The notes beneath the pieces are model-generated. The model saw only the letters and a list, made by a program, of their open reading frames with translations. It had not been told where the DNA came from and ran no database searches. Below, piece by piece: positions 34,289-42,467 of a stretch of DNA of 64,000 nt. The first letter of the stretch is position 1. Every line of letters starts with the position of its first letter. The stretch lies in assembly GCF_001861355.1 (NCBI RefSeq), contig NZ_MASN01000018.1:124001-188000 (forward strand). Reading direction: 5' to 3'. The position numbers and the translations under genes are program-made. The stretch is from Natrialba sp. SSL1 (lineage in GTDB: Archaea; Halobacteriota; Halobacteria; Halobacteriales; Natrialbaceae).

Positions 34289-34296
34289 ATTGTAAT
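34289..34296 (-). promoter_or_regulatory. ATTACAAT box (copy 3)
   Basis: Minus strand CCAATTACAATAAC, 138 bases before the ATG at 34151. Confidence 0.4.
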
Positions 34297-34710
34297 TGGT
34301 TAATATACTACACTCCACGAACCAGAGAGCAGGTTCAGGCTGTGCCAGAACGGGATTTGGACCGGTCATCGACGAAAGTGGGACGGAGAGTGAGGAGGGC
34401 GTCGACACTGGACTGCGCACGAACGCTGCTAGATGACGGACACCCGCAGACACAGCCGGGGTTGGTCCCGTATTAGCGAAGTTGACCGTCATTCAGGCTC
34501 GACCAGAGCATGAACACCCGCTAGATATGTGCTGTTGACTCCGCGCCAGCCAGGTATCACTACGGTTGACGAACGATACGCTGACTCATGCGCCACATTC
34601 ACTTACAGATACCACCCCAAAATCACGTTCTATAACCCGTCTATTGTCTGTTTTCTCCCACAGGCCGGATTGGTAATAGCCACATTCACTTCAGAAACCC
34701 TGAACGATAG

Positions 34711-34724
34711 ATAGATTTATCTAT
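34711..34724. promoter_or_regulatory. Palindrome/TATA element before the DUF7344 regulator
   Basis: ATAGAT-TT-ATCTAT is a perfect inverted repeat containing a TATA-like TTTATCTAT. It ends four bases before ATG 34729 and is about 27 bases before ATG 34747, where the spacing would suit a leaderless start. Confidence 0.5.
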
Positions 34725-34728
34725 AGAA

Positions 34729-35367
34729 ATGTTGACCCACCAACTGATGCGGGGGACCGGAATTGACTACACAACGGACGTACACGTCTCACAATCGAGT
34801 CAGGATGGGCTCACCGAGGACGAACTCTTCGAGTTGCTGTCGAACCGGCGACGGCGACACATTCTCCACACGCTCATTACCGAAACCGAGCAGGTCGATA
34901 TCGGGACGCTCTCACAGGAGATCGCCGCCGAGGAAGACGAGCTCGCGTTCGACGAAGTATCGAGTAGCGACCGAAAGCGCGTCTACACTGCACTCCAGCA
35001 ATCACACCTGCCGAAGATGGACAACGCGGGCGTACTCGAGTTCAACCGTGATCGCGGCACCGTCGAAGCGACGCCCGCGCTCGAGGACGTCGAAATTTAC
35101 ATGGATGTCGTCCGAGGGCGCGAGCTTCCGTGGAGTGACTACTATATTGGACTGACGGCGGTCATCGCCGTCGTTCTCGGCGGTGCGGCGCTTGGGCTCC
35201 CACCGTTTAGCTTCCTGACGATGACAGCGTGGGTCGCGTTCGTCATCGTCGCACTCGGTGTCTCGTCGATTTCACACCGGTATTACGCGCGCAAGAACCG
35301 CCTTGGAATCGGGTCATCACCACCGGGGAGTACCGAACTCGAGTATGACGAGTCTGCGTCCAAGTAA
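34729..35367 (+). CDS. Membrane-anchored DUF7344 regulator
   Basis: The 212-residue protein has a DUF7344 winged helix (DELFELLSNRRRRHILHTLI; then TALQQSHLPKMDNAGVLEFN) at residues ~25-110 and two C-terminal TM helices (YYIGLTAVIAVVLGGAALGL and MTAWVAFVIVALGVSSI). It should tether a DNA-binding domain to the membrane. It is divergent from the three secreted proteins and is a plausible regulator of the locus. The palindrome ahead of it suggests autoregulation. ATG 34747 (MRGTGIDYTT) is an alternative start, supported by the position of the TATA-like element. Confidence 0.85.
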   Translation: MLTHQLMRGTGIDYTTDVHVSQSSQDGLTEDELFELLSNRRRRHILHTLITETEQVDIGTLSQEIAAEEDELAFDEVSSSDRKRVYTALQQSHLPKMDNAGVLEFNRDRGTVEATPALEDVEIYMDVVRGRELPWSDYYIGLTAVIAVVLGGAALGLPPFSFLTMTAWVAFVIVALGVSSISHRYYARKNRLGIGSSPPGSTELEYDESASK

Positions 35368-35500
35368 CGACCGGGAAGTGCAGGGCAGTCGGTTCGACGG
35401 AGCGAGACACCAGAACGAGGCCTATGAGAGACAGCACAGAGACGACCGGAACGACAGAGATGGGGCGAGACGACAGCCAGCACGGTATTGTCGAACCTGA

Positions 35501-35698
35501 ATGGATTCGCGGATCAAGCTGGGTAAACGTGACAAGCGGGATAAACGGGACAAACAGCACAAACGAGACGAGCGAGAGAAGCAGCACAAACGAGCCAAGC
35601 GACAGAAGCAGCACAAACGGAACAAACGAGACAAGCGTCACAAGCGGGGAGTGGCAATGAACAGAACCGAGACACACAGCAGACAGACAACCCAATGA
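35501..35698 (+). CDS. Repeat-encoded, very basic small ORF (uncertain)
   Basis: The 65-residue frame is almost entirely Lys/Arg/Asp/Gln/His repeats (KRDKRDKRDKQHKRDE). Its TGA overlaps the ATG of the next gene as ATGA, suggesting translational coupling. The composition is the opposite of the acidic haloarchaeal proteome, and a second frame over the same DNA encodes repeated Asn-x-Ser/Thr sequons (NGTNSTNETS). It may be a real peptide, a leader, or just a tandem repeat. I make no functional claim. Confidence 0.35.
   Translation: MDSRIKLGKRDKRDKRDKQHKRDEREKQHKRAKRQKQHKRNKRDKRHKRGVAMNRTETHSRQTTQ
35519..35649 (+). repeat. Imperfect ~9-15-bp tandem repeat (ACAAACGAGACAAGC-like)
   Basis: The stretch is built from units like GGGACAAAC, CAGCACAAACGA and GACAAGCG. 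All three frames are open across much of it. It separates the DUF7344 regulator from the 35695 gene. Confidence 0.85.
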
Positions 35699-36870
35699 AA
35701 CGGACACGGCGTGGCGCGCTTGCACTGATCGCCGGCTCGAGTAGCCTGCTTGCGGTCGAAACGCTCGGGTACTCGAGTGGCAGTGTCGATCGGTCGCTCA
35801 ATGTCGATGTTGTCGACGACGAGCGGGCGTATCTGGGGCTCGATGAGGAAAGTCCGAACGACGGGCAGTTGTTCGACAGTTCGCGGCTGGCACCGGCGGT
35901 GTTCGACATTGCGAATCAGTTTCCGGTGCCGATCGAGGTTTCGGTTGCACTCGAGGCCGGTGACGGGAGTGAGAAAGCGACGAAAAGCGAGCGTGCGGAC
36001 GAGGACGCGAGCAGAGACGGAACCGAGAACCACCAGCACGACAATACCAGACCCGACCTCCGAGTCGGCACCCTCAACGGAGACGGTTACGTCATACCGG
36101 GAGTCCACGCGTCACTCGCTCCAGGAGCCCAACAGTCCAGACTCGCCATCGATCTGAACCCCTGTGGCATCAGTCGCGGCGAGCTCGCCACCGAGCGGTC
36201 CGGAACGCTCCTCATTACCGCCAAGAACAGTGCCACCGACGCAGAGGACTCGGAAGTGATAGCGACAGTAGCCAGATCGTTCGTACTCGAGTCGAATCTG
36301 CTCGCACGGATCAGCGTGCCGTGGTCAGATGCAGTTGCGGTGGTTAGAGAGCACCACGACGCGGAGCTGGTGATCGAAGTCGTCGACTGTCCAAGCGGAG
36401 AAACGAGAGCTCGTCTCGAGAGTGGCCTACGATTGCCGGGGATTCTTCGACTGGTTCCGGAAGTCGATGGAGCGTCGAGTTCACGACGAGCGGAGCAAGA
36501 GCACCACGAGATCGGTGTCGATTCGACCGACGAAATCGAGGCAACGGTTGAACGGTCGATGTCGAACGAGCCCGGGAATGGGGGTGGACCGGGAGAGAGC
36601 CCCGGAAGTGGTCCTGAAAACGGTTCAGGTGAGACACCCGGAAACGGCGCAGGAGATGGGGCGGGGAACGGACCGCCGAGTACATCCGATCACGGAGACG
36701 GCGACGACACCGAATCTGCCGAAGACAACGAAACCGACGACGAAACGACACAACAGCGTCCGGGTAGCGAGCCGTACGTCGAACTTGCGCCCGACTCACT
36801 CACTCCGGACGAGGAGAGTGCTGACGTTCCAACCGAAACGATTCGGATCCCGTTCCCGACGACTGACTGA
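35695..36870 (+). CDS. Secreted protein with divergent signal peptide and repeat-rich stalk
   Basis: The 391-residue protein has a basic n-region and hydrophobic core (MKRTRRGALALIAGSSSLLA), then SSGSVDRSLNVDVVDDERAY, which parallels the mature start of proteins A-C (x-R-x-V-x-V-x-x-D-x-x-A-x-L). A beta-rich region follows to ~residue 270, then a Gly/Pro/Ser/Asp-rich region (~280-350, GPGESPGSGPENGSGETPGN) and a C-terminal strand-like segment. No sorting motif or TM helix is visible at the end. It belongs with the locus and begins by the ATGA overlap with the repeat ORF. Confidence 0.75.
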   Translation: MKRTRRGALALIAGSSSLLAVETLGYSSGSVDRSLNVDVVDDERAYLGLDEESPNDGQLFDSSRLAPAVFDIANQFPVPIEVSVALEAGDGSEKATKSERADEDASRDGTENHQHDNTRPDLRVGTLNGDGYVIPGVHASLAPGAQQSRLAIDLNPCGISRGELATERSGTLLITAKNSATDAEDSEVIATVARSFVLESNLLARISVPWSDAVAVVREHHDAELVIEVVDCPSGETRARLESGLRLPGILRLVPEVDGASSSRRAEQEHHEIGVDSTDEIEATVERSMSNEPGNGGGPGESPGSGPENGSGETPGNGAGDGAGNGPPSTSDHGDGDDTESAEDNETDDETTQQRPGSEPYVELAPDSLTPDEESADVPTETIRIPFPTTD

Positions 36871-36975
36871 CCACGACACCGCCACTTCGAACGCAGCTTT
36901 CAGGCTCAATTTTCACGTTCAGCGTTCAACGTCCCGCTTTCGGAAGGGCTGTTCAGAGTTGGTGGACAGTCACAC

Positions 36976-37896
36976 TCAGTGGCGGGCCAGAATCCCATCG
37001 GCGAACCGCTCCAGTCCGCGCTCTGCATCCTCGTTTTCGACCGAGACGATCGCGTGGTCGAGACCCAGCGCGTCGAGTCGTGCGAAATAGTCCTGGAACC
37101 ACTCCATTCCGGCCCGGTACCCCAGATGGAGCGGCTCCGGCTCCGCCTCAGGGTCGTCGGCGAATTCGACGCGAACCGCGATGGCGAAGGGTTTCTCGCC
37201 GGCGGCCTCGCGCCACTGTGCGAGGTAGCTCTCGAGTGTCGGCTCCGGCAGGTGGTAGAACAGCCAGCCGTCACCGTGGTCGGCGATCCAGGCGTCGGAC
37301 TGGCGTGCGTTGCCGGTCGGCAACAGCGGAATCGTCTCCGTCGTCGGCGTCGGAACGAGATCGAGGTCGCCCTTGAGGTGGCCCCACTGGCCATCGCGTT
37401 CGACGAAGTCTTCGCGCCAGAGCGTGCGGACGGTTTCGACGGCCTCGCGGAACAGTGCACCGCGTTCCTCGCGGTCGACGCCGAACGCCTCATACTCGGG
37501 GTCGCGGTCGCCGGAGGCCACACCGAGGACGAGTCGGCCGTCCGAGAGCTGGTCCACCGTGGCGGCGGCTTTCGCGACGTGAATCGGGTGCCGAAGCGGA
37601 AGAACGACACTCGAGGTGCCGAGTGCGATTTCGTCCGTGTGGGCCGCGACGTGTGAGAGCCACGGCCAGGTGTCGAACGTCTGGCCGGCATCGCCGAACT
37701 TCGGCCAGTACGTCGGAACGTCGCGCGCCCAGAGGCCGTCGAAGCCGAGTGTCTCGGCTCGCTGTGCGAGTTGTATCTCGGCTCCAACGTCGGGCATCGA
37801 CCAGTTCGTACCCGTTATGGGGAAGCCGACACCGAACGTCAGTCCGTCACCGCCGAACAGTCGCCGGTATCCAGCGTTTTCGTGTCCAGTCGGCAT
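36976..37896 (-). CDS. LLM-class (luciferase-like) F420/FMN oxidoreductase
   Basis: A 306-residue TIM-barrel flavin enzyme of the luciferase-like family. Visible blocks are TFGVGFPITGTNWSMPDVGA, AQRAETLGFDGLWARDVPTY, ALGTSSVVLPLRHPIHVAKA, DQLSDGRLVLGVASGDRDPE and the late LLPTGNARQSDAWIADHGDG. In archaea these enzymes usually use F420. The substrate is unknown. The start is ATG 37896. It is convergent with the 35695 gene and lies beside the M42 peptidase gene on the same strand, with 79 bases between. Confidence 0.9.
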   Translation of the reverse strand: MPTGHENAGYRRLFGGDGLTFGVGFPITGTNWSMPDVGAEIQLAQRAETLGFDGLWARDVPTYWPKFGDAGQTFDTWPWLSHVAAHTDEIALGTSSVVLPLRHPIHVAKAAATVDQLSDGRLVLGVASGDRDPEYEAFGVDREERGALFREAVETVRTLWREDFVERDGQWGHLKGDLDLVPTPTTETIPLLPTGNARQSDAWIADHGDGWLFYHLPEPTLESYLAQWREAAGEKPFAIAVRVEFADDPEAEPEPLHLGYRAGMEWFQDYFARLDALGLDHAIVSVENEDAERGLERFADGILARH

Positions 37897-37975
37897 TCGA
37901 CCGAGCTATCGGGGCCGAGCGGATGACAGTATCGGTCTGAGCGCGTGAGATGTCGATCACCGACCGACAGCCCGC

Positions 37976-39046
37976 TCAGAGATCGACTTCGAACGGCGCA
38001 AACTCGTCCGCACGGCTCGCGAACGCACCAAGCAGCGTCGCAATCTCCTCGAGATCGTCCGTATCGATCAGCTCAACCGGCGTGTGCATGTACCGGTTCG
38101 GCACGCTGACCACCTGCGAGGGAATCGCCCCTGCCGCAGTGAAGAAACTGTCCGCGTCCGTCCCGGTTCCCCGTCCGAGCGCTTCGACCTGCAACTCGAG
38201 TTCACGCTCGTCTGCGATCGATCGTAGCGCGTCGAAGACGGCTGGATGGTTCGTGCTGCCGCGACCGAGGGCCGGGCCACCGCCGAGTTCCATCTGGCTC
38301 GTCTTCGTGCTCGGCGCGGAGGGGTAGTCGACCGCGTGGCCGACGTCGACGACGAGGACGGCGTCGGGTTCGAGGTCGAAGCCGACCATCTGTGCGCCCT
38401 TCCGACCGACTTCCTCCTGAACCGTGGAGACGGCGTAGACGGTCGCGTCGGTGCCGGTTTCGACGGCCTGCCGGAAGCCTTCGGCTGCCGCCCACGTCCC
38501 GACGCGGTTGTCGAGGCCGCGGCCGGCGAGGCGCGTCTCCGAGAGCCACGACACTGTCGAGGAGAACGTGATCGGATCGCCGATTTCGATGCGTTCGCGC
38601 GCTGCCTCCTCGCTTTCGGCACCGATGTCGATCCAGAGATCTTCGATGTCGGCCTCCGACTCGTCCTCGCGAAGGTGAATCGCGTTCTGTCCGATTACAC
38701 CCTCGACGGACCCACCGTCGGCGTGGATCGTGACGTGTTGGCCCTGCGAGACCGACGGATCAGTCCCCCCGACGCGGCCCGGCCTAACGAAGCCGTTGTC
38801 ATCGATCGACTTGACGAGGAAGCCGATTTCGTCGACGTGGCCGGTCAGCGCGATTTCGGGTGCGTCAGCGTCGTCGGCACTGGCCCCCTCGTGTACCGCA
38901 ACCGCGTTCCCGTAGGCGTCCGTGCGAACCTCGTCTGCGAACTGGCTGACGTAGTCGATCCAGACGCGCTGGCCGCGCGTTTCGTAGCCTGATGGCGAGG
39001 GCGTCTCGAGTAGGTCCGTGAGAAAGGTACGCGAATCGTCGTGCAT
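37976..39046 (-). CDS. M42-family aminopeptidase / glucanase-like
   Basis: The 356-residue protein has the M42/M18-type metallopeptidase pattern: TPSPSGYETRGQRVW, ALTGHVDEIGFLVKSIDDNG with the first metal ligand His, RGLDNRVGTWAAAEGFRQAV with the bridging Asp, VSTVQEEVGRKGAQMVGFDL with the catalytic Glu pair, VVDVGHAVDYP and the closing VPNRYMHTPVELID. Such enzymes form large tetrahedral assemblies and trim peptides. ATG 39046 is preferred to a longer frame at 39118. Confidence 0.92.
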   Translation of the reverse strand: MHDDSRTFLTDLLETPSPSGYETRGQRVWIDYVSQFADEVRTDAYGNAVAVHEGASADDADAPEIALTGHVDEIGFLVKSIDDNGFVRPGRVGGTDPSVSQGQHVTIHADGGSVEGVIGQNAIHLREDESEADIEDLWIDIGAESEEAARERIEIGDPITFSSTVSWLSETRLAGRGLDNRVGTWAAAEGFRQAVETGTDATVYAVSTVQEEVGRKGAQMVGFDLEPDAVLVVDVGHAVDYPSAPSTKTSQMELGGGPALGRGSTNHPAVFDALRSIADERELELQVEALGRGTGTDADSFFTAAGAIPSQVVSVPNRYMHTPVELIDTDDLEEIATLLGAFASRADEFAPFEVDL

Positions 39047-39238
39047 AGTGCTCGGTTGGGAGCGTTGTACTTTACGTCCCGTGGTTTCCGTGTCGGAACG
39101 ACTGGCTGGTCTCGCCACTGGGAGACGAGTGGAGAGACTGTGGAGTCAACGGTTCTCGGTCGTCGCGCAAAAATGGAGACTAGTTGTCGAACGGTCGAGC
39201 CGGGGACTGATACGTGACCAGTGACGAGCGGTCAGCGA

Positions 39239-41209
39239 TCAGTCGTCAGCCGGCGTCGCGCCGCTTGCGCCCTCTGCCTGCTCGCGCGTCCAGGCGAGCT
39301 TGCCACCGGCGGCGAGGATGTCGCGCTCACGCTCGGAGGCGTCGAGGGTTGCGGTGAACTCGTCGTCGCCAACGCGGACGGTGAACTCTTCCTGGCCGCT
39401 CGTGACGGCCTCGTAGACGTCGTCGACGATTTCGACGTCGTCGCCCTGGTCGATCGACTCGTAGGTGTCCTCGTCGATCGTCAGCGGGACGATACCGAAG
39501 TTGAAGAGGTTCGCGCGGTGGATCCGGGCGAAGCTCTGTGCGAGGACGGCCTCGATGCCGAGGTACATCGGACAGAGGGCTGCGTGTTCACGCGAGGAGC
39601 CCTGTCCGTAGTTCTCGCCGGCGACGAGGAAGCCGCCGTCGGCGTCGAGTGCGCGCTCGGCGAAGGTGTCGTCGACGCGCGAGAGCGTGAACTCCGAGAG
39701 CTTGGGGACGTTCGACCGGTACATCAGGATGTCCTGCGTCGCAGGGATGATGTGGTCGGTCGTGATGTTGTCCTCCATCTTGAGGAGTGCTTCACCCTCG
39801 ACATCGCTGCTAAGCTGGTCGCGGATCGGCACGTCGCCGATGTTCGGACCTTTGATGAGTTCGTCGTCGACCGCTTCGTCGGGTGCGATGAGGTCCGTCT
39901 TGGAGCCGTCGTACTCTTCGGGGAGTTCGACACCTGGGGCCTCGAGATCTTCTTCTTCCTCCTCGAGGTCGCGTGGGTCGATGATCTCGCCCTTGATCGC
40001 CGCGGCGGCGGCGACCTCCGGCGAACAGAGGTAGACGTTGTCGTCTTCGATACCCGAGCGGCCCTCGAAGTTGCGGTTGAACGTCCGCAGCGAGACGGAG
40101 TCGCTCGCTGGCACGTGGCCGATACCGATACAGGCTCCGCAAGTTGCCTCGGAGAAGTTGACGCCGGCGGCCATCATCTCCGCGACCCAGCCCTCACGGG
40201 CGAGCATCTCGGAGGCCTGCTTCGAACCGGGTGCAACGATCGTTTCGGTCTCCATCGAGGTCTCGCGACCCTCGAGCATCTTGGCGACGGGGAGGATGTC
40301 CTCGTAGCCGCCGTTCGTACAGGAGCCGACGATGACCTGTTCGACGTCCTCGCCAGCGACTTCGCTGACTGGGACGACGTTGTCAGGCATGGACGGCTGT
40401 GCGATGAGCGGTTCGAGGTCCGAGAGGTCGACGACGATCTCGTCGTCGTACTCTGCGTCCTCGTCCGGCTGGATCTCGACGTACTCGTCGCCACGACCGA
40501 CGCGCTCGAGGTAGTCCTCGGTCTGGTGGTCGGTTGGGAAGATCGACGTCGTCGCGCCGAGTTCCGTCCCCATGTTCGTGATCGTCATCCGCTCGGGTGC
40601 GGTGAGCGTCTCGACACCGGGGCCGGTGTATTCGAGAATCTTGCCGACGCCACCCTTTACGGAGAGACGGCGGAGCATCTCGAGGATGACGTCCTTCGCC
40701 GTTGCCCACTCGGGGAGTTCGCCCTCGAGGCGGACGTTGACGATTTCCGGCATCTCGATGTAGTACGGTGCGCCACCCATCGCGACGGTGACGTCGATCC
40801 CGCCGGCACCGATGGCGAGTTCGCCGAGGCCGCCGGGGGTCGGGGTGTGGCTGTCCGAGCCGAGCAGCGTCTTGCCGGGCGCTGCGAAGTTTTCGCGGTG
40901 AACGTTGTGACAGATACCGTTGCCGGGGCGAGAGAAGTGAGCGCCATATGTACCGGCCGCAGAACGGAGGAAACGGTGATCGTCAGTGTTCTTGAAGTCG
41001 AACTGGTATGTCTGGTGGTCGCAATACTGGGCTGCAATTTCGGTCTGGACTTCGTCCAGTCCCATCGCTTCGAACTGGAGCCAGACCATCGTCCCAGTGG
41101 TGTCCTGGGTAAGTACCTGGTCGATCTCGATCCCGATCTCCTCGCCGGTCTCGAGTTCGCCCTCGACGAGGTGATCGTCAAGAATCTTTTCGGTGAGAGT
41201 CTGTCCCAT
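39239..41209 (-). CDS. acn: Aconitate hydratase (TCA cycle)
   Basis: The 656-residue enzyme has the iron-sulfur aconitase motifs: LLGSDSHTPTPGGLGELAIG, VGSCTNGGYEDI with the first Fe-S cysteine, and EATCGACIGIGH with the other two. The small swivel domain is at the C-terminus (NYGQGSSREHAALCPMYLGI). It converts citrate to isocitrate in the cytosol. It is the shorter archaeal form rather than the ~900-residue AcnA. An acidic insert (EEEEEDLEAPG) lies near residue 440. ATG 41209 is supported by a TTTATC box 28-33 bases upstream. Confidence 0.96.
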   Translation of the reverse strand: MGQTLTEKILDDHLVEGELETGEEIGIEIDQVLTQDTTGTMVWLQFEAMGLDEVQTEIAAQYCDHQTYQFDFKNTDDHRFLRSAAGTYGAHFSRPGNGICHNVHRENFAAPGKTLLGSDSHTPTPGGLGELAIGAGGIDVTVAMGGAPYYIEMPEIVNVRLEGELPEWATAKDVILEMLRRLSVKGGVGKILEYTGPGVETLTAPERMTITNMGTELGATTSIFPTDHQTEDYLERVGRGDEYVEIQPDEDAEYDDEIVVDLSDLEPLIAQPSMPDNVVPVSEVAGEDVEQVIVGSCTNGGYEDILPVAKMLEGRETSMETETIVAPGSKQASEMLAREGWVAEMMAAGVNFSEATCGACIGIGHVPASDSVSLRTFNRNFEGRSGIEDDNVYLCSPEVAAAAAIKGEIIDPRDLEEEEEDLEAPGVELPEEYDGSKTDLIAPDEAVDDELIKGPNIGDVPIRDQLSSDVEGEALLKMEDNITTDHIIPATQDILMYRSNVPKLSEFTLSRVDDTFAERALDADGGFLVAGENYGQGSSREHAALCPMYLGIEAVLAQSFARIHRANLFNFGIVPLTIDEDTYESIDQGDDVEIVDDVYEAVTSGQEEFTVRVGDDEFTATLDASERERDILAAGGKLAWTREQAEGASGATPADD

Positions 41210-41236
41210 AGCACCCAAATCTCGGGTGGCCGGCAT

Positions 41237-41242
41237 GATAAA
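41237..41242 (-). promoter_or_regulatory. TATA-like box of the aconitase gene
   Basis: Minus strand TTTATC 28-33 bases before ATG 41209. Confidence 0.55.
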
Positions 41243-41513
41243 TCCAGCGTGTTCTTTCCAGATAAACCATGGCAATTGCGCCCACATGCATTGTTTTCAC
41301 GCAACTTTTGCAGTTCACCGACGTTCGTCACGGCTGGCGTACACAAGTGTGTGATACCGCCACCCACCGACCACAGTTCAACAGTCACCGCCCAGCCCGA
41401 TTTGACCACTGCTACCAGTACCCAGGAAGCGAGCGGACACCGTGTGAACAGGACCCGAGTCGACCCGAAAGGATACGTTTTTCTCGATACCAGCATCTCT
41501 CCGGCATACGATC

Positions 41514-41996
41514 ATGTTTCGCTCCGGAGCCTTCGTCGCAGACCACGTGACACCCACCGAAGACAGCCAGATCCAGCCAAACGGTGTCGATCTCACCCTC
41601 GATCTCGTCTTCGAGCAACTCGAGCCCGGTCGCATCGGTCGCGACGGCAAGCAGATCGGTGACCGCGTCGCCCGACCACTCGAGGAACTCGAGCAGCGCG
41701 ATCCGGATACGTACTACCTCCCGAAGGGTGCGTACGTCGCGCGGTACAACGAGCGCATCGCGATTCCGGAGGGCCACATCGGTTTCGTCTACCCGCGTTC
41801 GTCCCTGATGCGCAACTCCTGTATGCTCAACACGGCGGTCTGGGACGCCGGCTACGAGGGACGCGGCGAGGGGCTCTTGCAGGTTCACCACGATGTCGAG
41901 ATCGAACGCGACGCTCGCATCGCCCAGTTGGTGTTCGCAGAGGCGAACCACGAAGACGTCTACGACGGCAGCTATCAGGGAGAAAACATAGAGTAA
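41514..41996 (+). CDS. dUTPase / dCTP deaminase-family protein
   Basis: The 160-residue protein has the dCTP deaminase/dUTPase fold: QIQPNGVDLTLDLVFEQLEP, then YLPKGAYVARYNERIAIPEG, FVYPRSSLMRNSCML and TAVWDAGYEGRGEGLLQVHH. In the family PRSSLMR binds the triphosphate and DAGYEGR positions the uracil/cytosine ring. Archaeal members may deaminate dCTP, hydrolyse dUTP or do both; sequence alone does not decide. Its role is to keep uracil out of DNA and supply dUMP for thymidylate synthesis. It is divergent from aconitase. Confidence 0.9.
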   Translation: MFRSGAFVADHVTPTEDSQIQPNGVDLTLDLVFEQLEPGRIGRDGKQIGDRVARPLEELEQRDPDTYYLPKGAYVARYNERIAIPEGHIGFVYPRSSLMRNSCMLNTAVWDAGYEGRGEGLLQVHHDVEIERDARIAQLVFAEANHEDVYDGSYQGENIE

Positions 41997-42159
41997 AACA
42001 GGAACACTCTCTGTCCGACACCACGGACGAGCACCCGGTGAACGACTGTCTCAACGCTAAAAGCAACGATTCTGCTATTGGGTAGGCGTGGTGGGAGTGA
42101 GCGAACGCACCGCGTTCGTAATCTACGTCGCATCCGTGAGGTGAGTAAAGCGAACCGAA

Positions 42160-42182
42160 CGGGCGCGACGGGATTGTGAACC
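42160..42182. repeat. Partial copy of the tRNA-Arg 3' end (possible att remnant)
   Basis: The 16 bases CGGGCGCGACGGGATT repeat the acceptor and T-arm of the tRNA-Arg gene (42262-42277) in the same orientation 102 bases away; the next bases match TGAACC after a one-base insertion. A third T-arm-like fragment is inverted at 42208-42229. No integrase is seen in the window. Confidence 0.6.
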
Positions 42183-42261
42183 ACGGTCGGAGCAGAGCTC
42201 CTCCCTGATTCAAATCCCGCTCGGTTCGCTATTCGTGTTCGCTGTCGCTCACACAGAATAG

Positions 42262-42334
42262 CGGGCGCGACGGGATTTGAACCCGCGACATCTTGGTCCG
42301 GAACCAAAAACTCTGTCCACTGAGCTACGCGCCC
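42262..42334 (-). tRNA. tRNA-Arg (anticodon CCG)
   Basis: A full cloverleaf reads on the minus strand: a 7-bp acceptor stem GGGCGCG/CGCGCCC, D arm GCTC...GAGT, anticodon stem TTTGG/CCAAG around a loop TTCCGGA with anticodon CCG, T arm GCGGG-TTCAAAT-CCCGT and discriminator G. It decodes the arginine codon CGG. The 3' CCA is not encoded. There is no intron. The gene is 73 nt. Confidence 0.95.
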
Positions 42335-42467
42335 TTCCCTGTTTGTAGGGCACCCATCAGCAAAATGATTCCCGTTCCGGACAATCGCAGATCGCAGGTC
42401 AGCGGTCGCAAGCGATCGACACAGCACCCGCTCACGAGTCTGACAGACACCAGACGCACACTTGAAC

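Larger units (their letters stand above)
34152..34728. other. Long divergent intergenic region with two pairs of direct repeats
   Basis: About 580 bases between protein C and the DUF7344 regulator. It has the third ATTACAAT box, a 13-bp exact direct repeat (ATGAACACCCGCT at 34205 and 34510), a near-repeat GCCACATTCACTT at about 34592 and 34678, and the palindrome at 34711. No gene is seen. Confidence 0.6.

Noticed and set aside
39221-41662. A very long plus-strand open frame (about 810 codons) antisense to aconitase
   Set aside because: It is the complementary frame of a highly conserved gene with strong codon bias; it has no domain and no start context.
42120-42260. A second tRNA gene next to tRNA-Arg
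   Set aside because: Only acceptor/T-arm-like fragments are present; no D arm or anticodon arm can be folded.
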